Assembly: GCA_025359965.1 (NCBI GenBank)
Contig: JANYDC010000159.1
Coordinates: forward strand, 37,702-101,701
Source of the DNA: Pedosphaera sp.
Lineage (GTDB): Bacteria > Verrucomicrobiota > Verrucomicrobiia > Limisphaerales > SXQI01
DNA length: 64,000 nucleotides
Direction: 5' to 3'
The translations under genes were made by a program, and so were the position numbers. The notes beneath the pieces are model-generated. The model was given only the letters and a program-made list of their open reading frames with translations. It was not told the origin of the DNA and did no database searches. Shown here piece by piece: positions 53,062 to 61,485 of the stretch (position 1 is the stretch's first letter; each line of letters begins with the position of its first letter).

Positions 53062-54705
53062 ATGAACCGATCAACCCTACTCAGCCTGTTGGCGGCCGTG
53101 GCCGCTGGAACCTCCGCCACCCTGGCCTCAAGCCACCGGGAAGCCCCCCTCATCACCACCACTCCGAAATTGGACAGCACCGATTTCTACATGTTTAACA
53201 GCTACGAACCGGGACGCGAAGGTTACGTCACGATCGTGGCCAATTACATCCCCTTGGAGGACGCCTACGGTGGACCCAATTATTTCACTCTCGATCCTGA
53301 AGCGGTCTACGAAATCCACGTAGACAATACCGGCGACGCCATCGAGGACCTGACTTTCCAGTTTAAATTCAACAATACCCTGCGCAACATTGCCCTCCCT
53401 ATCGGTCCGGATGGCAACCGCCGCACCAACTCCGTGCCAGTGCTCGCAGTCGGTCGCATCTCGGCAGGCAACAATGGAGCCTTGAACCTTGATCAAACCT
53501 ACTCCTTGAATTTGATCACAGGCCCCCGCCGCACTGGAGCCTCCACCGCGATCGCCGGCACCAATGGAGTGACCACCTTTACCAAACCGATGGACAACGT
53601 TGGGACGAATACTTTCCCCAACTACGCCGCTTACGCCAACCAGTACATCTACACCATCAACCTGCCCGGCACGACCAAAACTGGACGCGTGTTCGTTGGG
53701 CAGCGCAAGGATCCTTTTGTGGTCAACCTCGGCGAAACCTTTGACCTCATTAATATCACCACAAGCCCTGTTGGACCCGAAAACGCCAACAAAGACACAC
53801 TGTGGGACAAAAACGTTACTTCCTTGATTTTGGAGATTCCCAAAGAAGCACTCACCTTAGCATCAGACAAACCGGTGATCGGCGCATGGACGACCGCCAG
53901 TAAAGTGACAAAAAACGGTGACACCACCAATTACACCCAACTTTCCCGGCTCTCCATGCCTCTTGTAAATGAGGTGGTCATTGGTCTGGCCGACAAGGAC
54001 AAATTCAACACCAGCGAGCCGAAAGACGATGGCCAATTTGCTGATTACATCACCCACCCCACCCTTCCTGCAATCATCGAACTGCTGTATGGTCCCAACG
54101 GATTGAACGCTGCGGCAGGGGTCAAAGCCCCCACCCTCTTCCCTCGCAGTGACCTTGTGAATGTGTTCGCCCTGGGTCTAGCTGGTTTGAATCAAGTCAG
54201 CGCAAACCCTTCACTGGGCGAAATGACACGCCTTAACACCAGCACCCCCGCGGTGGCCCCTGCTGATCAAAAAAACATGGGCGTTATTGCCGGTGATGTC
54301 TCAGGCTTTCCCAATGGTCGCCGCCCCGGTGACGACGTCGTGGATATTGCGCTTCGCGTCGTGATGGGCAAACTTCTGACTGCCGAACAGGCTCCCACAG
54401 GTCAACTCCCCTACACCGACGGTGCCACCGTGAACGCCCTCATGTTCCTGCCCGTCTTCCCTTATCTCAACACCCCGCTGGGCGGTTCCCCCAACGATCC
54501 GGAAGTCAAAGTCACCTTGCAATCCGCCCCTCAGGCTGGAGCACAGTTTCACAATGTGATTGCGACCTTCGACGAATCCACCCATTCGCTTAAGACAGCG
54601 GTTGAAGGCGAAACTGCCATCTATCAAACGAAATCCGCCAACAACATCAAAGTTGGCGCCGTTAAAGTGGAAAACAACACCGTCTCCATCGGCGTGACCC
54701 AATAA
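53062..54705 (+). CDS. DUF4331 exported protein
   Basis: This 547-residue secreted protein has a signal peptide (MNRSTLLSLLAAVAAGTSAT, cut near LASSHREAP). The mature N-terminus reads SSHREAPLITTTPKLDSTDF, which is the family hallmark. It continues YMFNSYEPGREGYVTIVANY, VYEIHVDNTGDAIEDLTFQF, GQRKDPFVVNLGETFDLINI and VAPGMV-type loops up to a C-terminal DDVVDIALRVVMGKLLTAEQ. DUF4331 has no established function. The conserved His and Asp near the start could bind metal. The next genes in the same direction are a TPR protein and a HupE/UreJ-like membrane protein, an arrangement that I know as recurrent in other genomes. Confidence 0.92.
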   Translation: MNRSTLLSLLAAVAAGTSATLASSHREAPLITTTPKLDSTDFYMFNSYEPGREGYVTIVANYIPLEDAYGGPNYFTLDPEAVYEIHVDNTGDAIEDLTFQFKFNNTLRNIALPIGPDGNRRTNSVPVLAVGRISAGNNGALNLDQTYSLNLITGPRRTGASTAIAGTNGVTTFTKPMDNVGTNTFPNYAAYANQYIYTINLPGTTKTGRVFVGQRKDPFVVNLGETFDLINITTSPVGPENANKDTLWDKNVTSLILEIPKEALTLASDKPVIGAWTTASKVTKNGDTTNYTQLSRLSMPLVNEVVIGLADKDKFNTSEPKDDGQFADYITHPTLPAIIELLYGPNGLNAAAGVKAPTLFPRSDLVNVFALGLAGLNQVSANPSLGEMTRLNTSTPAVAPADQKNMGVIAGDVSGFPNGRRPGDDVVDIALRVVMGKLLTAEQAPTGQLPYTDGATVNALMFLPVFPYLNTPLGGSPNDPEVKVTLQSAPQAGAQFHNVIATFDESTHSLKTAVEGETAIYQTKSANNIKVGAVKVENNTVSIGVTQ

Positions 54706-54812
54706 TCAGCTCCCTGCGTAAAATTTCGACCTCTTGTGAGGCGACGGCGGGCTTTGGTGAAAAATCGTGTGTGCGCCAAAGCCCGCCGCTTTTCGTTAAT
54801 ACTGACTTCTGC

Positions 54813-56015
54813 ATGAAAATGCTTCTTCTAGTCTCGCTGCTCGCCTGCTCGGCGCAGCTCGTTTGGTCCGGCACTCCGTACAAGCCATCCAGCGGCAGCC
54901 AGGTTTTGGAGAAGCTCCGAGCCACACCCCTCGATTCCGCCCAACGCGAACTCCGCGAACAAGCCCGCCAACTCAGCCAGAAGCCCACTAATCTCGTCCT
55001 AGCCGTCACGGTTGCCACCGGATTTATCGAACGCGCCCGCGTCGAAGGCGATCCCCGTTATCGTGGATACGCCACTCACGCTCTCCAACCTTGGTGGGAT
55101 GCCAGCGACCGCCCCAGCTCCGTAAGCCTGCTCAGGGCCTCCCTGCTCCAATCGGACCACCACTTTCCCGAGGCCCTTCAGGAGCTTGACCACCTCCTCG
55201 CATCCAACCCGCGCCACGGCGGTGCCCAACTCATGCGCGCCAACATCCTCACCGTCACCGGCCGTTACCCTGAGGCCCAACGAGCCACCATTAGATTGAT
55301 CGGTCAAGTGCCCGGCCACCTCGCACTCGGTGCCACCGCCCTTATAGCAAGCCTCACCGGCCGTTCCGAAACCGCCTCAACCCTGCTCACCACGGAAATG
55401 AAACGCCTCCCCGCCGACACCAGCACCTCCGACCGTGTCTGGTTGCTGACTCTTCTGGCTGAAATCGAGAACCGTCGCGGTAACTCCGGTGAAGCTGAGA
55501 CCTCGTTCAAACAAGCCGTCGCGCTTGGCACCAAGGACGTCTATCTTCTTGCCGCCTACTCTGATTTCCTTCTCAATCAAAAACGTCCCTCCGAAGTAAT
55601 CCCCCTCCTGGAAGACCAAACCCGCGTCGACCCTCTGCTTCTCCGCTACGCCATGGCTCAGGCCTCCGTCGATCGGCAATCCTCCGTGGCAAAGGCCGCC
55701 ATAGAACAGCTCCAAGCCCGCTTTGAGGCCGCCCACCTTCGCGGCGATTCCGCCCACCAACGCGAGGAAGGCCTCTTCGCCCTTCACCTCCAGCAAGATG
55801 CAAATGCGGCATTGAAGCTTGCCAAAGCGAACTGGGACGTGCAAAAGGAGCCCACAGATGCCCGTTTGTTTCTCCAAGCCGCCCGCGCTGCCCAACAGCC
55901 CCAAGCCGCCACACCCGTTCTTGAATGGATGCGAACCAACAAAATCGAGGACATCCATCTGACCTCCGAATTGCGCCCAAGCTCAAAAACGACGACTGAT
56001 TTGCAAAAACAGTGA
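54813..56015 (+). CDS. Exported TPR protein
   Basis: The ATG at 54813 gives 400 residues with a signal peptide (MKMLLLVSLLACSAQLVWSG); a start 42 bases upstream would bury it. Tetratricopeptide-like helices fill most of the rest (LLRASLLQSDHHFPEALQEL, LMRANILTVTGRYPEAQRAT, LLTLLAEIENRRGNSGEAET, LLAAYSDFLLNQKRPSEVIP). It probably sits in the periplasm and holds a protein complex. Its stop overlaps the start of the HupE-like gene by four bases (GTGA), so the two are translationally coupled, and it follows the DUF4331 gene by about 107 bases. Confidence 0.85.
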   Translation: MKMLLLVSLLACSAQLVWSGTPYKPSSGSQVLEKLRATPLDSAQRELREQARQLSQKPTNLVLAVTVATGFIERARVEGDPRYRGYATHALQPWWDASDRPSSVSLLRASLLQSDHHFPEALQELDHLLASNPRHGGAQLMRANILTVTGRYPEAQRATIRLIGQVPGHLALGATALIASLTGRSETASTLLTTEMKRLPADTSTSDRVWLLTLLAEIENRRGNSGEAETSFKQAVALGTKDVYLLAAYSDFLLNQKRPSEVIPLLEDQTRVDPLLLRYAMAQASVDRQSSVAKAAIEQLQARFEAAHLRGDSAHQREEGLFALHLQQDANAALKLAKANWDVQKEPTDARLFLQAARAAQQPQAATPVLEWMRTNKIEDIHLTSELRPSSKTTTDLQKQ

Positions 56016-57217
56016 GAGCCAAACAGCATTGCCCTATCCCCTATAGACCGGCTGCCCTTACCCGGCGTTTATTCTCGTCAACTCGCGCGCTGATTCTCCT
56101 CCTGTCCCTAAACTTTCTTCTCCCCGTCATGCTCCTCGCCCACAAACCGAGCGACAGCTACCTCACTTTCGACCTCCACCCCGCTGAGGTCCTCGTACAA
56201 TGGGATATCGCCTTGCGCGATCTCGAGTTCGTCATCGGTCTGGATCGCAACGAGGATGGTCGCATCACTTGGGAAGAACTATCTGCCCGCCGCACCGAGG
56301 TGGAAGCCTACGCCCTCGCCAGACTCAAAGTCACCGACGCTGCCAATGTCCTAAAACCCACCATAGAAGACCTTCTGGTGGCCGACCACTCCGACGGTGC
56401 TTACGCCGTCCTCAGTCTTAAATACGAGACCCAGCGGCCCTCCAACTCACTTCTTGTTGAATACAGCCTCCTTTTCGAAACTGACCCTACCCATCGGGGG
56501 CTCTATCAAGTCCGGCGCGGCAACAGCACCAGCACAGGACTTTTCTCCCCAACCCACCCGCAACTGAGCCTCGACCTCGGCGGGTTGACCCCGATGGGCG
56601 ACACCTCCGCCTTCGGTCACTTCGTCTACGAAGGGGTGTGGCACATCTGGACCGGGTTCGACCACATCCTCTTTCTGCTGGCGCTCCTCTTGCCCTCGGT
56701 ACTTCGACGCAAGGACGGCCATTGGCTGCCCTCGGATTCCCTCCGTGCGTCCTTCATCAAAATTCTCCGCGTCGTTACCTCCTTCACCGTCGCCCACTCG
56801 ATCACGCTGACTCTCGCCGCCATCGGCTGGGTCCACCTTCCCTCTCGCCTGATTGAATCCACCATTGCCTTCTCCGTCATCATCGCGGCCGTGAACAACA
56901 TCCGTCCTTTCTTTACCGAACGCGGTTGGATCGTCGCCTTCGCCTTTGGACTCATCCATGGCTTCGGTTTTGCCAGCGTACTGCAGGATCTCGAGCTCCC
57001 CGCCTCCCTCCTTGCCCGATCCCTTCTGGGGTTCAACCTCGGCGTCGAACTCGGCCAACTCGCCATCCTTCTTGCCTTTGTCCCCGCAGCTTTCGCCCTG
57101 CGCGCCTCGATGTTTTATCGTGGAGCCCTTGTTCACGCTGGCTCCTGTCTAATTGGAGGCATTGCCACCGTCTGGCTAATCGAACGCGCCTTCAACCTGC
57201 GTATTCTGCCTTTTTAA
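56012..57217 (+). CDS. HupE/UreJ-family membrane protein with EF-hand-like loop
   Basis: This 401-residue protein starts at GTG, overlapping the TPR gene. It has a signal-like helix (about 26-43), then a periplasmic N-terminal region (about 44-190) containing an EF-hand-type loop, LDRNEDGRITWEEL, at about residues 77-90. A membrane part of about six helices follows, with the UreJ_2 signature GVWHIWTGFDHILFLLALLL, the His-rich VTSFTVAHSITLTLAAIGWV and LIHGFGFASVL. HupE/UreJ relatives move Ni2+ or Co2+ in characterised cases; this branch with an extra N-terminal domain is uncharacterised. Linked to the DUF4331 and TPR genes. Confidence 0.9.
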   Translation: MRAKQHCPIPYRPAALTRRLFSSTRALILLLSLNFLLPVMLLAHKPSDSYLTFDLHPAEVLVQWDIALRDLEFVIGLDRNEDGRITWEELSARRTEVEAYALARLKVTDAANVLKPTIEDLLVADHSDGAYAVLSLKYETQRPSNSLLVEYSLLFETDPTHRGLYQVRRGNSTSTGLFSPTHPQLSLDLGGLTPMGDTSAFGHFVYEGVWHIWTGFDHILFLLALLLPSVLRRKDGHWLPSDSLRASFIKILRVVTSFTVAHSITLTLAAIGWVHLPSRLIESTIAFSVIIAAVNNIRPFFTERGWIVAFAFGLIHGFGFASVLQDLELPASLLARSLLGFNLGVELGQLAILLAFVPAAFALRASMFYRGALVHAGSCLIGGIATVWLIERAFNLRILPF

Positions 57218-57392
57218 GGAGTGCGCGCCTGCTTGCCCCTGCAGATCAATCCCTTAAATCCCTGCGGCTGGAAGCCCTTTTGGAACCGTCAAAAAGGGAA
57301 ATGCCCCTCTGCCAAACTGTTCCTTGACGACAAGGTCCATCAGGAGGAGTGTCTGGGTAGATCCACCTCTATATTTCGGAAGGAAAATCCTT

Positions 57393-58955
57393 ATGAATGC
57401 ACCACGCTCACGGCGGGAGTTTTTGGCTGAAGTCGGTTGCGGGATGTTGGTTGCCTCAGTTGGGGCAGCTGTGGCGGGTGAACTGGGGTTGGCTTCCGCC
57501 TTGGGGGAAGAGGCACCGGCAGCGCTATCATTCGGAGATCTGGAACCCTTGGTGTGCTTGATGCAGGAGACGCCCATCAATGATCTCCTCCCTGCTCTCG
57601 TTAAGCAATTGCGTTCGGGCACAGACCTGAAACAACTGACTGCTGCAGCCGCACTTGCAAACGCCCGCACCTTTGGAGGCGAGGATTATATCGGATTTCA
57701 CACGATGATGGCGCTGGCGCCTGCCCTGCACATGTCGCAGGAGCTCCCAGTCGATTTGCAGCCGCTGCCGGTTCTTAAAGTTCTTTACCGAAACACCAAC
57801 CGGATTCAAGAACAGGGCGGACGAAAACAGGAAGTTTTGCATGCTGTCAAAAGCACTGGGTTGGCTGAATCGCATCCCAGTGCCGAAATGCTTAGGGAAG
57901 CGGTGCGAGGCAAAAAAGTGGAGGAGGCTGAAAAGCTTTTTGCAGCCATTGCGCAGCATTCCCCAGAGGATGCTTTTAACGATGCTTTGTTCGCCGTTCA
58001 GGATCACACCGAGGTGCACCGGGTGGTGCTGCCTTATCGGGCATGGGATTTGATGGGCCTGATCGGGAAGGAGCAGGCGCACACCTTGCTGCGCCAGTCG
58101 GTGCGTTATTGTGTCAAAGCGGAGTCTTGGTCACATACGGCTGCGGATAGGGAGCCGCAGACATTGCTGCCGAAATTATTGGAGGAACATAAGCTGCTCG
58201 GCCGGGCCCAAGGTGAACGCAAGGCTGAGGACGGTTGGATTGAGCAGATGAGCCAGACCATTTTGCGATCCGCCCCGGACCAAGCCGCAGCGGCCGCAGC
58301 AGCCGCGCTGGCGGAAGGCATCTCGCCAGACGACATCGGCCAGGCCATGACGCTGGCGGCAAATCAATTGATTCTGCGCGATGTGGGCCGGACCGCTCTT
58401 GATGAAATAAAGGGGAAACCTTTGGGAAGCGTACACGGAGACTCCATCGGGGTCCACGCCAGCGATTCGGCCAACGCCTGGCGAAACATGGCCCGGGTTA
58501 GCAATGACAGGAATTGCTTTGCCAGCCTGATTCTCGGCTCATATCAAGTTGCCCTAGATCGGGCCGCACGTGGCGGTGATTTTCTCAATTGGCAGCCGCT
58601 TCCCCTTTCACGAAACATTGCCGAGATTAAGTCCAATGAAGCAGACTCACTGCTTCGCGAGCTGGAAGAAGCAGTTCGCGGAAATCTGCAAGCCAAAGCC
58701 AGTGCCATTGTCCATCGCTACGGCCAATTGGGACATCCAGTTCGTCCGGCTTTTGATCTGCTGCTTCGCTTTGCCGTGAGCGAAGATGGCGCGTTGCACG
58801 CCGAAAAATTTTACCGTACTTCATTCGAAGGTTTTGCCACCACTCGCGAGGCTTTCCGCTGGCGTCATGTGGTGGCCCTGGCCCGTGTCACAGCCAGCGA
58901 ATTTGGCCGGCCTGCCGCAGGCGTGGCAGAAGCCCGTTCCCTGCTAAAGGTTTGA
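57393..58955 (+). CDS. Tat-signal protein of unknown function
   Basis: The ATG at 57393 follows an AGGAAAAT ribosome-binding-like stretch and gives 520 residues. The N-terminus (MNAPRSRREFLAEVGCGMLV, then ASVGAAVAGELG) is a Tat-type signal with RR at 7-8. The body is helical, with GGEDYIGFHTMMALAPALHM, VHRVVLPYRAWDLMGLIGKE, QAHTLLRQSVRYCVKAESWS, GSVHGDSIGVHASDSANAWR and FEGFATTREAFRWRHVVALA. I recognise no named domain. Several well-spaced His (HTMM, HRVV, VHGDSIGVH, HVV) suggest a metal or cofactor site. Proteins folded before export by Tat often carry one. It stands alone on its strand, 175 bases after the HupE-like gene. Confidence 0.8.
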   Translation: MNAPRSRREFLAEVGCGMLVASVGAAVAGELGLASALGEEAPAALSFGDLEPLVCLMQETPINDLLPALVKQLRSGTDLKQLTAAAALANARTFGGEDYIGFHTMMALAPALHMSQELPVDLQPLPVLKVLYRNTNRIQEQGGRKQEVLHAVKSTGLAESHPSAEMLREAVRGKKVEEAEKLFAAIAQHSPEDAFNDALFAVQDHTEVHRVVLPYRAWDLMGLIGKEQAHTLLRQSVRYCVKAESWSHTAADREPQTLLPKLLEEHKLLGRAQGERKAEDGWIEQMSQTILRSAPDQAAAAAAAALAEGISPDDIGQAMTLAANQLILRDVGRTALDEIKGKPLGSVHGDSIGVHASDSANAWRNMARVSNDRNCFASLILGSYQVALDRAARGGDFLNWQPLPLSRNIAEIKSNEADSLLRELEEAVRGNLQAKASAIVHRYGQLGHPVRPAFDLLLRFAVSEDGALHAEKFYRTSFEGFATTREAFRWRHVVALARVTASEFGRPAAGVAEARSLLKV

Positions 58956-59038
58956 AATCACCTTACCGTTGCTTCAGCCGGTCGGCGATACCTGCTTGCT
59001 GAATCCTGCCCGCATGGCCTATCTTCGCGGTCGAATTT

Positions 59039-60253
59039 ATGGCCACTGTAAAACCTTTTGCCGCTCTCAGACCCAAGCCTGAACTGGCCTCGCGTATTTG
59101 CGAGCTGCCTTATGACGTAATGTCCTCAGAAGAAGCCCGTCAGATGGCTGCGGGCAATCCGCTGAGCTTTCTGCACGTCAGCAAGCCGGAAATTGATTTG
59201 GAGCCGGGGGTTGATCTCTACTCGCCAGCAGTTTACGCAAAGGGACATGAGAATTTTGCGCGAATGATTGCAGAGGGTGCGCTGAAGCAAGACGCAGCGC
59301 CTCATTATTATCTCTACCGGCAGATCATGGGCGCTCATGCGCAGACAGGGCTTGTCGCTGCTGTCTCCTGCCAGGAATACGCGGATAACATCATCAAAAA
59401 GCACGAATTAACTCGTCCTGACAAGGAGGACGACCGAGTCCGGCATATTGAGGCTCTCAGCTCCCAAACTGGCCCGGTATTTCTAACCTACCGAGCTGAA
59501 GCAGCGTTTGATGCCTTGGTGGCCAAGTTGACCAATGGGACACCGGATGTTGATTTGACTGCGCCGGACGGAGTGCGACACACGGCGTGGGTGGTAAAGG
59601 AGGCCAAGGACGCACAGGCCATTGAAGCGGCTTTTGCAAAGATTCCATTCCTTTACATCGCTGATGGGCATCACCGGAGTGCGGCTGCGGGTCGCGTTTG
59701 CAAATCGCGCAACGGCGCAGGCGAGAGCAGCCGATTTCTGGCGGTGATTTTCCCGCATAATCAGATGCAAATCCTGCCCTACAATCGTGTGTTAAAAGAT
59801 CTGAATGGGCTGACTCCCGCGACGTTGTTGGAGAAATTGGACGCGGTGTTTGTCATTTCCAAAGACGGCAAACCCAAGCCAACCCGCAAGCACGAGCTTG
59901 CACTTTACATGGAAGGCCAATGGCGCACGCTTCATTTCCGACCGGCTTTTGCCTCCACGCAGGATCCCATCGAAAAACTGGATGTCACCCTTCTGCAAAA
60001 ATATATACTGCAGCCGATTTTCGGAATTGATGATCCGCGCACCAGCAAGCGCATCAATTTTGTGGGCGGAATTCGAGGCACGGCTGAATTGGAGAAATTA
60101 GTGAACTCAGGCGAATATGCCTGCGCGATATCCATGTTCCCGACCAGCATTGAAGATTTGATGACCATTGCCGACGCCGGTGGAATTATGCCGCCGAAGA
60201 GCACTTGGTTTGAGCCGAAGCTCCGCGACGCCATGTTCTGCCACTTGATTTAA
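59039..60253 (+). CDS. DUF1015 family protein
   Basis: This 404-residue cytoplasmic protein matches the DUF1015/COG4198 family along its length: VKPFAALRPKPELASRICEL, PYDVMSSEEARQMAAGNPLS, FLHVSKPEIDLEPG, YYLYRQIMGAHAQTGLVAAV, VFLTYRAEAAFDAL, FLYIADGHHRSAAAGRVCKS (the DGHHR motif) and LPYNRVLKDL. The reaction is unknown. In other genomes this family is found beside serine- or phosphoglycerate-pathway genes and in some anaerobes; here no such neighbour exists. The CDF gene starts 30 bases downstream and could be in the same transcript. Start ATG is the natural family start. Confidence 0.93.
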   Translation: MATVKPFAALRPKPELASRICELPYDVMSSEEARQMAAGNPLSFLHVSKPEIDLEPGVDLYSPAVYAKGHENFARMIAEGALKQDAAPHYYLYRQIMGAHAQTGLVAAVSCQEYADNIIKKHELTRPDKEDDRVRHIEALSSQTGPVFLTYRAEAAFDALVAKLTNGTPDVDLTAPDGVRHTAWVVKEAKDAQAIEAAFAKIPFLYIADGHHRSAAAGRVCKSRNGAGESSRFLAVIFPHNQMQILPYNRVLKDLNGLTPATLLEKLDAVFVISKDGKPKPTRKHELALYMEGQWRTLHFRPAFASTQDPIEKLDVTLLQKYILQPIFGIDDPRTSKRINFVGGIRGTAELEKLVNSGEYACAISMFPTSIEDLMTIADAGGIMPPKSTWFEPKLRDAMFCHLI

Positions 60254-60283
60254 ATTGCCGCCGCCGATCGGGGCGTTGTCCCA

Positions 60284-61171
60284 ATGCAAAAAAGCCGCCT
60301 CGAACGCAGCGTTAAAATCACCCTCATCGGGCTGGTCACCAATGCAATTCTGGCCTTGGGGAAGATGGTGGCGGGAGTGGCGGGCAATTCACATGCTCTG
60401 ATTGCCGATGCGACAGAATCAATTGCCGATCTGTTAAGCTCGCTGGTGGTATGGCGCGCGGTGGTGGTATCAAACACTCCCCCCGACGAGGACCACCCTT
60501 ATGGGCACGGAAAAGCAGAGGCCATAGCCTCGGCGGTGGTGGCTTCGATGCTAATCGCAGCGGCAGTTTGGATTTTCGTCACAGCCGTCGTTGATGCTCT
60601 TTCCCTGTCAAAACCGGGGCCCAAAGCTTTTACGCTCTACGTTCTGATCGCAGTGGTCTTCATCAAGGAATACCTTTACCGCAAGGTGATGAGAGAGGCC
60701 AACGACTTGGAAAACACCGCTATCACCTCTGACGCCTGGCACCACCGTGCAGATGCCATTACATCCCTCACGGCGGGTCTGGGAATTGTGGTGGCTCTGG
60801 TGGGTGGGGCCAGATTTGTCATCGCCGATGATATCGCCGCGATGATCGCTGCGGTTGTCGTTGGCTTCAATGGTTATCATTTGCTGCGTCCCGCACTGGA
60901 TGAACTGATGGATGCCTCCCCCTCGTCCGAATTACATGATCGAATCCGGCAGGTGGCGAGTGCTGATGCCTCAGTGAGCAACGTGGAGAAATGCAGGCTG
61001 CGCAAGGTGGGCAACCGCTACTTCGTGGATATGCACCTGAGGGTAAACCCGATGATGACCGTTGCCGAGGCCCACATTGTGGCCCACCGGGTCAAAGATC
61101 ACATCCGCGAGGAATACCCCTCGGTGCAGGATGTGTTGGTCCACATCGAACCCAGCCGAGAGGCTATCTAA
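60284..61171 (+). CDS. Cation diffusion facilitator transporter
   Basis: This 295-residue CDF-family inner-membrane exporter has six predicted helices. The metal-site residues are in HALIADATESIADL (helix 2, DxxxD type) and SDAWHHRADAIT (helix 5, HxxxD). The basic/His loop is DEDHPYGHGKAEA, and a cytoplasmic C-terminal domain follows (about 205-290: VRKV-type fold, MHLRVNPMMTVAEAHIVAHR, VQDVLVHIEPSREAI). Substrates of this family are Zn2+, Fe2+, Co2+, Cd2+ or Mn2+. The D/D-H/D pattern does not settle which. It is adjacent to the DUF1015 gene and precedes tRNA-Leu. Confidence 0.93.
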   Translation: MQKSRLERSVKITLIGLVTNAILALGKMVAGVAGNSHALIADATESIADLLSSLVVWRAVVVSNTPPDEDHPYGHGKAEAIASAVVASMLIAAAVWIFVTAVVDALSLSKPGPKAFTLYVLIAVVFIKEYLYRKVMREANDLENTAITSDAWHHRADAITSLTAGLGIVVALVGGARFVIADDIAAMIAAVVVGFNGYHLLRPALDELMDASPSSELHDRIRQVASADASVSNVEKCRLRKVGNRYFVDMHLRVNPMMTVAEAHIVAHRVKDHIREEYPSVQDVLVHIEPSREAI

Positions 61172-61255
61172 CAGGTAAGATTTGATTTTTGATCAGTAGT
61201 GGAAGGATTCAGGCTTGCGTTTGACCGCCAAATCCGGAAACTAAACGAACCACAT

Positions 61256-61340
61256 GCCGATGTGGCGGAATTGGCAGAGGCGCTAGACTCAAAATCTGGT
61301 GTCTTCGGACGTGGGGGTTCGAGCCCCTCCATCGGTACCA
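61256..61340 (+). tRNA. tRNA-Leu (anticodon CAA)
   Basis: The 85-base class II tRNA has an acceptor stem GCCGATG/CATCGGT, a D arm, an anticodon loop CTCAAAA (anticodon CAA) on the stem CTAGA/TCTGG, and a variable arm (GTGTCTTCGGACGT). The T arm has a canonical TTCGAGC loop. An encoded ACCA end follows. The fold is standard. Confidence 0.95.
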
Positions 61341-61351
61341 TGGTTGTTAAT

Positions 61352-61392
61352 AAAATCCCCACCCCGGGCACTTTGTCCGGGGTGGGGATTTT
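61352..61392 (+). terminator. Strong intrinsic terminator after tRNA-Leu
   Basis: AAAATCCCCACCCCGG and CCGGGGTGGGGATTTT are exact inverse complements around a GCACTTTGT loop, and end in TTTT, about 12 bases past the tRNA. The A and T flanks would let it stop transcription from both strands. Confidence 0.9.
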
Positions 61393-61421
61393 GCATTTGG
61401 GGGGCGTGGCAGACGAGAAAC

Positions 61422-61463
61422 CAAAAACGAAGCGGCCCGGAACCTTTCGATTCCGGGCCGCTT
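61422..61463 (-). terminator. Intrinsic terminator of the large surface-protein gene
   Basis: On the minus strand AAGCGGCCCGGAA and TTCCGGGCCGCTT pair perfectly around TCGAAAGG and are followed by CGTTTTTGG. It lies 23 bases past the stop codon at 61486, so the reading frame up to 61486 is served by a normal terminator, which suggests that the whole gene is or was transcribed to here. Confidence 0.88.
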
Positions 61464-61485
61464 GTGAATTTGCAACTATGGCAGG

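Noticed and set aside
53128..53496. A minus-strand ORF inside the DUF4331 gene
   Set aside because: It is antisense to a gene with a clear signal peptide and family motifs.
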